In this document: in pieces, positions 1 to 8,989 of the stretch | How the letters are laid out: every line of letters starts with the position of its first letter | Numbering within the stretch: the stretch's first letter is position 1 | Assembly: GCA_938008865.1 (NCBI GenBank) | Contig: CALLJA010000550.1 | Location: forward strand, 1 to 13,951 | DNA from: an uncultured Anaerolineales bacterium | GTDB taxonomy: Bacteria; Chloroflexota; Anaerolineae; Anaerolineales; Villigracilaceae | Reading direction: 5' to 3' | DNA: 13,951 nucleotides | The notes under the pieces: model-generated | Databases searched by the model: none | What the model was told of the DNA's origin: nothing | What the model saw: only the letters and a program-made list of their open reading frames with translations | Translations under genes and position numbers: made by a program

Positions 1-1
1 A

Positions 2-163
2 GGTCGCGCCGACGCGGGCAATGCGGCCGCCATCCTGCAACCGGCGCAGGCGGGGCTGGGGCAAAAGCTCATGCCCTTCCTGCAGCGCTCCTCGGCCATC
101 ACCCCGGCCGAAATCGCCAACCGTCTGGCGGATGAGTTGGCGGCTATCGAGAGCAGCCGGCCG
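2..163 (+). other. possible misplaced plus-strand coding segment at the window edge
   Basis: In this stretch the plus frame beginning at base 2 reads as a plausible helical protein fragment (…QKLMPFLQRSSAITPAEI…LADELAAIESS) with mostly G/C third positions. The minus frame, which should encode the end of the BMP lipoprotein, loses family similarity and its codon bias. The plus frame has no stop near the change-over; it runs on as a shadow of the BMP gene. This could be the end of another gene joined here by rearrangement or mis-assembly, or just chance open frame in GC-rich DNA. No product recognised. Confidence 0.25.
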
Positions 164-931
164 CGCCTCGGCCTGGTCCTGCTCCGAGCCGATGGCCCAC
201 GCCCCGGCTTGCGCGGCGGCTGCCACGGCGCCCTGGCCCGTGCCGCCGCCTACGCCGAAGAGCACGTCCGCGCCGTCTTCGAGCATGCCGAGCGCGGTTT
301 GGCGGCCCCAGGCCTCGTCGCGGAAGAGGTCTTCGCGGTGGCCGTCCTCGCGGTAGGTGAGGTACACCTTCAAATCGGGGTTGGCGTACAAGGCCCCGGC
401 GCGGAATCCCTCGCAGGCCCGCCAGTTGGATGGGATGCCGGCTGTCTCGCAGGCCGCGCCGACGATGCTGGTTTGGGTCATGCCGGCTGCCAGCACGCCG
501 GCCAGGAATCCGCCCTGGTCTTCGGGGAAGGTGACGGAGATGACGTTTTGACGGGCAGGGTCGGGGGGCTGGTCGAGGCCGATGAAAATGGAATCAGGAT
601 ACAGGTCGGCGGCCTGCAGGGTTTCGTCCTCCAGGCTCACACCGCTGGAGACGATCACATCGTACTTCCGCTCCGCAAAGTAGGCCAGGTTCTTGGCGTA
701 GTCGCGCGAGTCGACCGATTCGATGAAGTTTGCCTGTTGGATCAGGCCGTCGGACCGCGCCTTCTGGATGCCCTCCCAGGCCGATTGTGTCAGGCCGTGG
801 TCTTGCAGGCCGCCCGTGTCGGTGACCAGGCCCGCGCAGTAGACGTCTGACCGCGCGCAATCCGCCTGGGACGGAGCGCACGCGGTCAGAAACAGGCAGA
901 GAACGGGGAGGAAAGTCAGGCCGCGCTTCAT
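2..931 (-). CDS. BMP/PnrA-family ABC transporter substrate-binding lipoprotein (3' end beyond window)
   Basis: Probable extracytoplasmic binding lipoprotein of the Bmp/PnrA (Med/TmpC) family, whose members usually bind nucleosides for an ABC importer. Seen: ATG at 931, a hydrophobic signal peptide with lipobox L15-T-A-C18, then the family signature TDTGGLQDHGLTQSAWEG near residues 38-55, a FPEDQGGFLAG block near 140, GGGTGQG near 232, and IGSEQDQ at about 247-253 (family IGxDxDQ). The start codon overlaps the stop of the upstream transporter gene as ATGA, so the two are probably translationally coupled. The family normally continues for about 100 residues after the DQ motif, but the 57 residues left in frame here do not resemble it (see findings). 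No stop is reached before the edge. No ABC ATPase or permease is visible. Family assignment is secure; the ligand is inferred. Confidence 0.85.
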   Translation of the reverse strand, partial: MKRGLTFLPVLCLFLTACAPSQADCARSDVYCAGLVTDTGGLQDHGLTQSAWEGIQKARSDGLIQQANFIESVDSRDYAKNLAYFAERKYDVIVSSGVSLEDETLQAADLYPDSIFIGLDQPPDPARQNVISVTFPEDQGGFLAGVLAAGMTQTSIVGAACETAGIPSNWRACEGFRAGALYANPDLKVYLTYREDGHREDLFRDEAWGRQTALGMLEDGADVLFGVGGGTGQGAVAAAAQAGAWAIGSEQDQAEARPAALDSRQLIRQTVGDFGRGDGRGALQEGHELLPQPRLRRLQDGGRIARVGAT

Positions 932-2202
932 GCCGCAGGCTGGGCCTCTCCCTTTTTGACGCCAAGCATCAGCCACAGGGCCACCAGCATGAAGACCGGC
1001 GCGATGAGCATGATGATGTTGTAGTTATTGCCCGTCAATTCGATGGCCCAGCCGTTGACGTTCGGCCCGACGATGGCCGAGAGGGTGGAGAAGAGGTAAT
1101 ACAGCCCGGTGTAGGTGCCGATGCGCTCCGCGGTGGTCAGGTCCACAACCATGGGCAGCGAATTGATGTTGACACAGGCCCAGCCGATGCCGCCCAGGAT
1201 GAGCAGCACACCGGCCAAAGTCAACATGCGCGGGCCGCCTTCCACCAGCGGGATGCCCACCAGAGGCAGCGGTGAAATGGCTGTCAGCAGGGCGGAGGCC
1301 GGGGTGACGTACAGAAGCACGAGCATGACCGTGACCGTGATCAACCCGATAGCGATGGTCGTGCGGCGTCCGATGCGGCTGGCGATGAAACCAGACGGGA
1401 TGGCGAACAGCACGAAGAACAGCGGCAGGACCGAGAGCAGTGTCGCGCCGTCGCCTTCGTTGAGGCCGAGATGATTCTTGGCGTAGAGCGTGAAGAAGGT
1501 GTCTACGGCCGAATAGCCGATGAACCAGAAAAAGATGGCGAACAGGATGCGCAGTCCGCTCTTGTCTGGGTCAGAGGCCACGTCGCGCAGGCTTTGGAAC
1601 ATGCCCGGCTGGCGCTCGGCGGTCTCGTATTCCTTCGGCTCTTCGATGAAGAGGTACACGACCAGCGCGGCCAGCAGCACCAGTCCCGAGCCCAGCCAGA
1701 AGGGGAAATTGGGACTCAGTTTGTACAACATGCCGCCGGTCTGCAGGGCGATGATGGTGCCCACGCCGCCCATGAAGTTGATCACGCCGTTGGCTTGCGA
1801 ACGGTATTGCGAGGGCGTGATGTCGGGCATGAGCGCCACCACGGGGGTGCGCCACAAGGCCGCGCTCAACAGGGTGGTGACGGTGCAGGCCACGAACAAC
1901 GGCAGGACGGCCGCCACGGGGATCAGACCGAAGGCCATGGCGGTGATCGGCGCTCCGATAAGGATGAAGGGGATGCGGCGTCCCAGCGGCGTGCGCAGGC
2001 GGTCAGACCAGGCGCCGACCGGCGGCTGGATGAAGAGCGCCGCGATATTGTCGAAGGTCATGAACAGGCCGATCAGGATCGGGGAGAGGCCGAATTTTTC
2101 TGCCAGGAAGATCGGCACGAAGGCGTTGTACACGCCCCAGATCACGCTGACGCCGAAGAACCCGAAGCCGAGCAGGAAGGTCTTGCCGTAGTTGAGTCGC
2201 AT
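928..2202 (-). CDS. MFS transporter, SLC45/GPH-like (sugar-type)
   Basis: A 424-residue polytopic membrane protein, about 12 predicted helices, of the major facilitator superfamily. The loop between helices 2 and 3 holds QPPVGAWSD followed by RLRTPLGRRIPF (residues about 59-79), the D-R-R-xGRR-P pattern typical of SLC45 sucrose/maltose and related GPH transporters, so proton-coupled sugar uptake is the likeliest role; the substrate cannot be read. I chose the ATG at 2202 because GGAG lies six bases upstream; a TTG at 2214 would add four residues but would put that GGAG inside the gene. It lies 61 bases after trmD and overlaps the BMP lipoprotein start by four bases. A weak hairpin in the trmD gap may lower read-through. 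Confidence 0.88.
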   Translation of the reverse strand: MRLNYGKTFLLGFGFFGVSVIWGVYNAFVPIFLAEKFGLSPILIGLFMTFDNIAALFIQPPVGAWSDRLRTPLGRRIPFILIGAPITAMAFGLIPVAAVLPLFVACTVTTLLSAALWRTPVVALMPDITPSQYRSQANGVINFMGGVGTIIALQTGGMLYKLSPNFPFWLGSGLVLLAALVVYLFIEEPKEYETAERQPGMFQSLRDVASDPDKSGLRILFAIFFWFIGYSAVDTFFTLYAKNHLGLNEGDGATLLSVLPLFFVLFAIPSGFIASRIGRRTTIAIGLITVTVMLVLLYVTPASALLTAISPLPLVGIPLVEGGPRMLTLAGVLLILGGIGWACVNINSLPMVVDLTTAERIGTYTGLYYLFSTLSAIVGPNVNGWAIELTGNNYNIIMLIAPVFMLVALWLMLGVKKGEAQPAA

Positions 2203-2227
2203 GGTGTTCTCCAATGCAAAGGTTGAA

Positions 2228-2264
2228 AAGTCGGAATGCCCGCGAAGACGGAGAATTCCAACTT
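2228..2264 (-). terminator. weak hairpin between trmD and the MFS gene
   Basis: On the minus strand AAGTTGGAAT and ATTCCGACTT can form a 10-bp stem with one G-U pair around a 17-base loop, followed by TTC (TTTT counting the stem's last bases). The loop is large and the T-run short, so it may be a partial terminator, an attenuator or an mRNA-stability element. Confidence 0.35.
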
Positions 2265-3004
2265 CAGTTTTCGGATGGGTCGGCTTTCAATTTTTCGAGA
2301 AATTTCAAGTCGCTCTGGCTGAGTTCCGCTTTTTCCAGCAGGTCGGGACGTTTCTTTAATGTTCGCAGAAGGGATTGTTGCCTGCGCCACTTGTCGATTT
2401 TGGCGTGGTCGCCGGAGAGCAGCACATCGGGCACTGTCCAGCCGCGGAATTCGGGCGGGCGGGTGTAGTGCGGATATTCGAGCAGGCCGCTGGCGTGCGA
2501 GTCATCTTCGGCGCCGGTCGGGTCGCCGAGCACGTCGGGCAGCAGGCGCGAGACGGCGTCCACGATGAGCAGGGCGGGCAGTTCGCCGCCGGTCAGCACG
2601 TAGTCGCCGACCGAGATCTCGTCGGTGACGAGGTGTTCGCGGATGCGTTCGTCTATGCCCTCATAGCGTCCGCAGATCAAAGCGATGCGCTCATGCTGGG
2701 AAAGTTCCTGGGCTACGCGCTGGTCGAAGACGCGTCCCTGCGGGGTGAGCATGATGACCGGGCAAACGGGATCAGCCCCCAGGGCGGATTCGACCGCCTC
2801 GAAGACGGGGCCCGGCTTCATTACCATCCCGCCGCCGCCGCCGTAGGGCGTGTCGTCGGTGGTGTGGTGGCGGTCATGGGTGTAGTCGCGGATGTTGTGC
2901 ACGCGCACGTCGATCAGGCCCCGCTCGCGGGCGCGTTTCAGGATGCTGGTGTCGAGATAGGCGGGGAACACTTCGGGCAGGAGCGTGAAAATGTCGAACT
3001 GCAT
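2264..3004 (-). CDS. trmD: tRNA (guanine37-N1)-methyltransferase TrmD
   Basis: Transfers a methyl group from S-adenosylmethionine to N1 of G37 in tRNAs that read CNN codons, preventing +1 frameshifting; a cytosolic SPOUT-class homodimer. At 246 residues it has the usual length. Visible landmarks: N-terminal FDIFTLLPEVF, the PYGGGGGMVMKPGP block (residues 53-66), the knot/SAM-binding ICGRYEGIDERI (110-121) and DEISVGDYVLTGGELPA (128-144), and EDDSHASGLLEYPHYTRP (166-183), which holds the catalytic Asp; R153 matches the conserved Arg. The ATG at 3004 has no clear Shine-Dalgarno; a TAGAAT -10 lies six bases upstream, suggesting a leaderless mRNA. It is not next to rpsP, rimM or rplS, its common partners, and instead heads a transporter cluster. 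Confidence 0.97.
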   Translation of the reverse strand: MQFDIFTLLPEVFPAYLDTSILKRARERGLIDVRVHNIRDYTHDRHHTTDDTPYGGGGGMVMKPGPVFEAVESALGADPVCPVIMLTPQGRVFDQRVAQELSQHERIALICGRYEGIDERIREHLVTDEISVGDYVLTGGELPALLIVDAVSRLLPDVLGDPTGAEDDSHASGLLEYPHYTRPPEFRGWTVPDVLLSGDHAKIDKWRRQQSLLRTLKKRPDLLEKAELSQSDLKFLEKLKADPSEN

Positions 3005-3010
3005 GGTTCG

Positions 3011-3019
3011 ATTCTAGCA
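3011..3019 (-). promoter_or_regulatory. extended -10 promoter for trmD
   Basis: On the minus strand TGC-TAGAAT fits an extended -10 (TGn plus TANNNT) ending six bases before the trmD ATG. No good -35 is seen at 17-18 bases (GAGCCA). The expected transcription start falls at or next to the start codon. Confidence 0.55.
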
Positions 3020-3094
3020 TACTCGTCCCGCTCTGGCTCCATTTTGTGCTCAAAATTCACTTATAAGAGGCAGGTTAGAGTTGACGGCGGCGGC

Positions 3095-3124
3095 TTGACG
3101 CGCTTTTCTCGCGGATGGTAATAT
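3095..3124 (+). promoter_or_regulatory. sigma70-type promoter for the TPR gene pair
   Basis: TTGACG (3095-3100), an 18-base spacer and TAATAT (3119-3124) preceded by TGG, i.e. also an extended -10. The ATG at 3131 is only six bases after the -10, so the mRNA probably starts at the start codon. It diverges from the trmD promoter within the 126-base gap. Confidence 0.7.
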
Positions 3125-3130
3125 GATTGC

Positions 3131-4420
3131 ATGTATTTGAAAGGCAGCAAATGGAGCATGACGCGCCGCCGCAAGCGGCCGAACCTGTTCCTGATCTTTT
3201 TTTTGAGCGCGCTTATCCTCGGCGGCGCATACTTTAATAGCACCGTGGTGGTCAACATGCAGCCGCTGGGTGTGCCCAGCCCCACTGCCACCCGTCCGCC
3301 CGAGTCGTATATCACCGAGGCGCAGGAATTGTTCAACCAGGGCAAATTGTTGCAGTCGGTGGCCGCCTATCAGCAGGCCATCACCGCCCGCCCGGACGAT
3401 TCCGCCACTTATGTGGAATTGGCGCGCGTACAGGTCTGGGCGGGACAGTACGCCGACGCGCAGGAGAGCGCCGAGAATGCGCTCCTCTTGAACAATAATA
3501 ACGCCATGGCGCACGGTGTGCGCGCCTGGGCGCTGGATTTCCAGGGTGAGACGCTGGAGGCGCTGGCTTCCATCAAGACCGCGCTCGAACTTGACCCGCA
3601 GAACGGCATCCTGCACGCGTATTATGCCGAGATCCTGATCGATGCCTTCCTGACCAATACCGGTCCGTTGAACAGTCTGGAGACGGCCATCGAGGAATCC
3701 AACGTGGCTCTGGCGCTGGCGCCTGACACCATCGAAGCGCATCGCGCGCGCGGGTACGTGCTCGAGAATACCCAAAACTACGAAGAAGCCGTGGCGCAGT
3801 ACCAGGCCGCCATCGAGATCAACGGCAATATCGCCGACCTGCACCTCAAGCTGGGACTCAATTACCGCGCTCAGGGCATCAACGACCTGGCGGTCGAGGA
3901 ATTCTCGTTCGCCGATTCGCTCAACCCGACCGATCCCAATCCCGATTACTATATTTCGCGCACCTACGCCACCATCGGCGAATACGGCAAGGCGGCCCAG
4001 TACGCTGAGACGGCCGTCAAGGACAGCCCCTCCGACCCGAACCTGCGCGGTAACCTGGGCGTGATGTACTACAACAACGCCCTGTGGAGCGCCGCCGCCG
4101 AGCAGCTCAACCTGGTGGTCAACGGCGGCCTGTCGCCCGAGGGCACTACTGTGGAGGCGGTCGAACTTGTGCCCAATAATGCGCGCCTGGCGAGTTATTA
4201 CTTCACCTACGGCATGTCTATGGCGCGGCTCAATCGTTGCGGCGAGGCGCTCAAGATCGCGCAGTTGCTCAACGACCGTGTGCCCACTAATGAAGATGCC
4301 ATGGTCAACGCCGTCCGCATGGTGGATATCTGCCGTGCTAATTTCGAGACCACGCCGACGCCTTCGCTCGACCAGATCGCGACCGAACTGGCCGCCCCGA
4401 CCGAAACACCGGCCCCGTAG
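3131..4420 (+). CDS. membrane-anchored TPR protein (first of tandem pair)
   Basis: A 429-residue protein: a basic N-terminus (TRRRKRPN), one hydrophobic helix at about 19-36, a short Pro/Thr linker (VPSPTATRPPES, 48-59), then helical TPR repeats over about 60-335 with recurring A-x-Y-QxAI and ALELDP-type units, and a Thr/Pro-rich tail. The positive-inside rule places the repeats outside the membrane. TPR arrays are usually protein-docking scaffolds; the partner is unknown. C370 and C401 match a Cys pair with the same 31-residue spacing in the next gene, together with a shared YYxTYG motif, so the two are paralogues. Start chosen at 3131 from promoter geometry; ATG 3158 is the alternative, with GGAG only one base before it. 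No enzyme motif seen. Confidence 0.85.
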   Translation: MYLKGSKWSMTRRRKRPNLFLIFFLSALILGGAYFNSTVVVNMQPLGVPSPTATRPPESYITEAQELFNQGKLLQSVAAYQQAITARPDDSATYVELARVQVWAGQYADAQESAENALLLNNNNAMAHGVRAWALDFQGETLEALASIKTALELDPQNGILHAYYAEILIDAFLTNTGPLNSLETAIEESNVALALAPDTIEAHRARGYVLENTQNYEEAVAQYQAAIEINGNIADLHLKLGLNYRAQGINDLAVEEFSFADSLNPTDPNPDYYISRTYATIGEYGKAAQYAETAVKDSPSDPNLRGNLGVMYYNNALWSAAAEQLNLVVNGGLSPEGTTVEAVELVPNNARLASYYFTYGMSMARLNRCGEALKIAQLLNDRVPTNEDAMVNAVRMVDICRANFETTPTPSLDQIATELAAPTETPAP

Positions 4421-4431
4421 ATGGATTCCGT

Positions 4432-5886
4432 ATGAACGTACCCGTCCGCCGCCCGCTCTTCAACCGCCGTCCCGAGACCAACCTGTACCGCATGTTCTTC
4501 TGGATCGTGCTGATCCTGGGCGGCGTCTGGTTGATCAAGGAGGTGCAGGTCGGAGATGTGAAGCCGCTCTTCCTGCCCACACCCACGCCCACCCGCACCG
4601 TCAATTCGTACACCCTCGAAGGCGACGCCCAATTCACGGCCGGCAAACTGGACGCGGCCATCTCCGCCTATCAGCAGGCCGTGCGCGTGGACCCGAACAA
4701 CGCCGACATCTGGGTCAAACTGGCGCGTATCCAAACCTATTCCACCCGCCTGCTCGTCACCGATGATGCCGTCCGCGCCCGCCTGGCCGAAGCGCTTGCG
4801 TCGGCAGATAAGGCTGTGGAACTGGCCCCCGATGATTCCAATGCCCACGCCGTGCGCGCCTTTGTGCTCGACTGGAACGCCAACCCGGTCCTTCACGGCG
4901 TCGACGCCGCCCAGGATTACCTGCTCGAAGCCGACCGCGAAGCCACCCGCGCCGTCCAGTTGGACCAGACCAACACCCTGGCCCTGGCCTATTATGCCGA
5001 GATCCTGACCGACCAGCAGAAATGGACCCAGGCCCAGCAAAACATCGACCAGGCTCTCAGCCGCGAAGATGGCCCCTCACTGATGGACGTACACCGCGTC
5101 CATGCTTACGTGCTCGAGTCTCTGGGCGAATATACCCTGGCCATCGAAGCCTATGACCGCGCCATTTCCATCGCGCCCAACCTGACCTTTCTGTACCTGC
5201 AAGCGGGCGCGAACTATCGCACGCTCGGCCTGCGCAGCCCCAACGAAGATACCCAAAAGCAACTCTGGGAAAAATCGCTGGAATATTTCGACAAGGCCGC
5301 CCGCATCAACGCTCAATTGGAAGTGGAAGACCCCGTGCCGTACCTATCCATCGCGCGCACCTACTCGCAGATGGGCGAATACTTCGCCGCGGCCCGCAAC
5401 GTGCAAAAGGCGCTCGAGTTCGAGCCAGACAACCCGGATGTGTACGGCCAGTTGGGTATCGTGTATTTCAAGTCCCGCAACTACGAAGGCTCGATCCCCG
5501 CGCTGAAATGCGCCATCCGCGGCTGTGACGAAGAAGAGAGCTGCCAGGCGCGTTTTGGCAGCAGCTGCGCCGACGCCGAGGAGACCGGCCTGAAGATTAG
5601 CGGGCTGGGACTCTCACAAAACACGGTGGTGTACTACTACACCTACGGTTCGGTGCTGGCCGCGCTCAGCCGCCCGCAGCAGAATTACTGCACGGAAGCC
5701 CTGCAAGTCTTCGGTGAAGTGAAGGCCCAGTTTGGCTCCGATCCAGATATTGCTGGCATCGTCGCGGCGGGCGAGTTCATTTGTAACGACCTGGCTAACA
5801 GCAGCACGTCTGGCCCGTCCACAGCGGGGACCGCCACCCCATCGATGGATCTGTTGTACACGCCCACGCCGACGGCTGTCCCGTAG
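4432..5886 (+). CDS. membrane-anchored TPR protein (second of tandem pair)
   Basis: A 484-residue paralogue of the preceding gene, 11 bases downstream of its stop and probably co-transcribed. It has a basic N-terminus, a helix at about 20-36, linker LPTPTPTRT (48-56), TPR repeats at about 58-360 (for example LEYFDKAARI and VQKALEFEPDNPDVYGQLG), and a Ser/Thr/Pro tail ending YTPTPTAVP. Extra features relative to its neighbour are an insertion around 101-126 and a Cys cluster (C360, C365, C371, C379), which could form disulfides outside the cytoplasm or bind metal; I cannot tell which. The tail module YYYTYG…C420…C451 is shared with the first copy. The Shine-Dalgarno is weak, consistent with coupling. 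The role is probably a surface or periplasm-like scaffold; the substrate is unknown. Confidence 0.85.
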   Translation: MNVPVRRPLFNRRPETNLYRMFFWIVLILGGVWLIKEVQVGDVKPLFLPTPTPTRTVNSYTLEGDAQFTAGKLDAAISAYQQAVRVDPNNADIWVKLARIQTYSTRLLVTDDAVRARLAEALASADKAVELAPDDSNAHAVRAFVLDWNANPVLHGVDAAQDYLLEADREATRAVQLDQTNTLALAYYAEILTDQQKWTQAQQNIDQALSREDGPSLMDVHRVHAYVLESLGEYTLAIEAYDRAISIAPNLTFLYLQAGANYRTLGLRSPNEDTQKQLWEKSLEYFDKAARINAQLEVEDPVPYLSIARTYSQMGEYFAAARNVQKALEFEPDNPDVYGQLGIVYFKSRNYEGSIPALKCAIRGCDEEESCQARFGSSCADAEETGLKISGLGLSQNTVVYYYTYGSVLAALSRPQQNYCTEALQVFGEVKAQFGSDPDIAGIVAAGEFICNDLANSSTSGPSTAGTATPSMDLLYTPTPTAVP

Positions 5887-5938
5887 CGCCTGCCGGGTGG
5901 GGGACTGTCAGAATTTTGTATGAGTTTTTTCTTGCCCC

Positions 5939-5968
5939 TTGACTCTGTCTCCTGGAATAAAGTATCAT
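5939..5968 (+). promoter_or_regulatory. groESL promoter
   Basis: TTGACT (5939-5944), an 18-base spacer and TATCAT (5963-5968). The expected transcription start, about 5975, lies inside the CIRCE element, giving a ~68-base leader. The rest of the 156-base gap holds no other clear signal. Confidence 0.75.
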
Positions 5969-5971
5969 ACA

Positions 5972-5998
5972 TTAGCACTCGCATGCTGGGAGTGCTAA
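5972..5998 (+). promoter_or_regulatory. CIRCE operator (HrcA binding site)
   Basis: A perfect inverted repeat TTAGCACTC, nine-base spacer, GAGTGCTAA, matching the CIRCE consensus at all 18 arm positions. HrcA repressor binds it and GroEL assists HrcA, so groESL should be induced by heat and misfolded protein. It overlaps the predicted transcription start and lies in the 5' leader. hrcA itself is not in this window. Confidence 0.97.
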
Positions 5999-6042
5999 TT
6001 TGATGCGTATCCAATAAACCCATCTCTCATCAGGAGGATCGT

Positions 6043-6339
6043 ATGGCAAAACTCTCTTTCAAACCGCTCGGCAGCCGCGTGCTGGTTGAGCCCATCGAGC
6101 AGGAAGAAATCACGGCAGGCGGAATCATCCTGCCCGAGACCGCCAAGGAAAAGCCCCAGGAAGGCAAGATCCTGGCAGCTGGCCCCGGCGAACGCGACGA
6201 AGACGGCAAGCGCGTGGCCATGGACGTGAAGGTCGGCGACCGTGTGCTGTACGCCAAGTACTCGGGCACCGAAGTCAAGATGGACGGCAAGAAGCTGCTC
6301 ATCCTGCGCGAGAGCGACATCCTCGGAATCATCGAATAA
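6043..6339 (+). CDS. groES: co-chaperonin GroES (Hsp10)
   Basis: A 98-residue subunit of the heptameric lid that caps GroEL. Family landmarks: FKPLGSRVLVEP near the N-terminus, the mobile-loop region EEITAGGIILPETAKEKPQ (about 21-39) whose hydrophobic GIIL contacts the GroEL apical domain, GKILAAGPG, and the C-terminal GKKLLILRESDILGIIE. A strong AGGAGG sits five bases before the ATG. It is the first gene of the HrcA/CIRCE-controlled unit, 18 bases ahead of groEL. Length and sequence are ordinary for the family. Confidence 0.99.
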   Translation: MAKLSFKPLGSRVLVEPIEQEEITAGGIILPETAKEKPQEGKILAAGPGERDEDGKRVAMDVKVGDRVLYAKYSGTEVKMDGKKLLILRESDILGIIE

Positions 6340-6357
6340 TCAAGGAGAAAGTGAAAA

Positions 6358-8004
<1,647 letters not shown>

Positions 8005-8016
8005 ACCGTCCGCTTT

Positions 8017-8050
8017 GTTCCTCCCGCCCCAACGGCGGGAGGAACTTTTT
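8017..8050 (+). terminator. rho-independent terminator of groESL
   Basis: A perfect 12-bp stem (GTTCCTCCCGCC / GGCGGGAGGAAC, 8017-8028 and 8034-8045), a five-base loop CCAAC and a TTTTT run, 12 bases after the groEL stop. The next gene's -10 starts four bases after the T-run. Confidence 0.95.
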
Positions 8051-8054
8051 AATT

Positions 8055-8060
8055 TATAAT
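8055..8060 (+). promoter_or_regulatory. -10 element of the PPIase gene
   Basis: Consensus TATAAT ends seven bases before the ATG at 8068, so the mRNA probably starts close to or at the start codon. A -35 at 17 bases would fall inside the groEL terminator stem (ACGGCG) and is not consensus. Confidence 0.5.
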
Positions 8061-8067
8061 CTGGACG

Positions 8068-8958
8068 ATGTTCTCCAAACCCCGCTTTGCACTGATACAA
8101 CTGACCCTGATCCTGGCCCTCGGCCTTTCCGCCTGCGGTTCCCTCTTCGGGACCCCGAGCACGCCCACCCCCAACGTGCCGACCTCCACGCCCGAGCCGC
8201 CCACCGCCACCCCTCCGCCCTCGGCGGCCGTCGTCAACGGTGAGTACATCACGCTGGACGAATTCAACGCGGAGCTGGCGCGCTATCAGGCGGCGCAGTC
8301 TGCGCTCGGCAAGACTGTCTCTGACGAGGACGCCCGTAAGGCTGTGCTGGACGACCTGATCGCGCAGGTTCTGCTGGCCCAGGCCGCTCGGGCGGGTGGC
8401 TTCACTTTAACGGAAGCAGACCTCCAGTCCAGGCTGGATGGGTTGATTGCCCAGAGCGGCGGCGCGGACGCCTTCAATAAGTGGATGTCGGACCATGGTT
8501 ATACCGACGTCTCCTTCCGCGCTGCGCTGAAGCGCTCGGCCGAGGCGGCCTGGATGCGTGACAAAATCATTGCGGATGTGCCGAAATCGGTGGAACAAGT
8601 CCACCTTCAGCAAATTCTGACCTATAATGAAGCCGACGCCCGCCAGGTGCTCGAAAATCTAAAGAGCGGAGCCGACTTTGCGGAGCAGGCTGCCCTATAC
8701 GACCCGCTCACGCGCGGCGAACTGGGTTGGGTGCCGCGCGGTTACCTGCTCGACGCGAACGTGGAGGCGGCGGCCTTCAACCTGGAGGCGGGCGCAACCA
8801 GCGATGTGATCGCCACGCCAGCCGGGTTTCATATTCTCAAAGCGCTGGAACGCGGCGATCATCCGCTTTCGCCCGACGCCTTGCTGACCCTGCAAGGCCA
8901 GGCGCTGGCAGAGTGGGTCCGCCAACAGCGCGAGCAGGGCGCGGTCACGATCTTGTAA
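8068..8958 (+). CDS. peptidyl-prolyl isomerase lipoprotein, PrsA/SurA-like (parvulin)
   Basis: A 296-residue exported foldase candidate. Signal peptide with lipobox L20-S-A-C23, then a Thr/Pro linker (about 30-52), a SurA/PrsA-like N-terminal helical domain starting AVVNGEYITLDEFNAEL (54-70) and extending to ~172, and a parvulin (PPIC) domain at about 178-262 with GELGWVPRGYL (217-227) and the conserved GFHIL (H255). The first parvulin histidine, normally in the RASHIL strand, is Gln here (VHLQQIL, Q182), so isomerase activity may be weak and the protein may act mainly as a holding chaperone. It sits between the groESL terminator and a co-directional gene 31 bases on. No Shine-Dalgarno is evident, fitting a leaderless start. 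Confidence 0.85.
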   Translation: MFSKPRFALIQLTLILALGLSACGSLFGTPSTPTPNVPTSTPEPPTATPPPSAAVVNGEYITLDEFNAELARYQAAQSALGKTVSDEDARKAVLDDLIAQVLLAQAARAGGFTLTEADLQSRLDGLIAQSGGADAFNKWMSDHGYTDVSFRAALKRSAEAAWMRDKIIADVPKSVEQVHLQQILTYNEADARQVLENLKSGADFAEQAALYDPLTRGELGWVPRGYLLDANVEAAAFNLEAGATSDVIATPAGFHILKALERGDHPLSPDALLTLQGQALAEWVRQQREQGAVTIL

Positions 8959-8989
8959 TGGAAGCCCAGGCTCCCTTCGGAGTGATTTC

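Noticed and set aside
594..965. 123-residue minus-strand frame over the BMP start
   Set aside because: An Arg/Pro-rich out-of-frame reading; the frame beginning at 931 has a signal peptide, lipobox and BMP motifs.
1471..2226. 251-residue plus-strand open frame opposite the MFS gene
   Set aside because: Composition is dominated by Glu, Gln, Arg, Gly and His, the typical reverse of a hydrophobic transporter; no domain seen.
4207..5040. 277-residue minus-strand open frame across the TPR pair
   Set aside because: It crosses a gene boundary, is Gly/Val-rich shadow sequence, and both TPR genes are well supported.
5887..5940. Possible terminator after the second TPR gene (T-rich run near 5925)
   Set aside because: No convincing GC stem lies immediately before the T-run; termination here cannot be supported from sequence.
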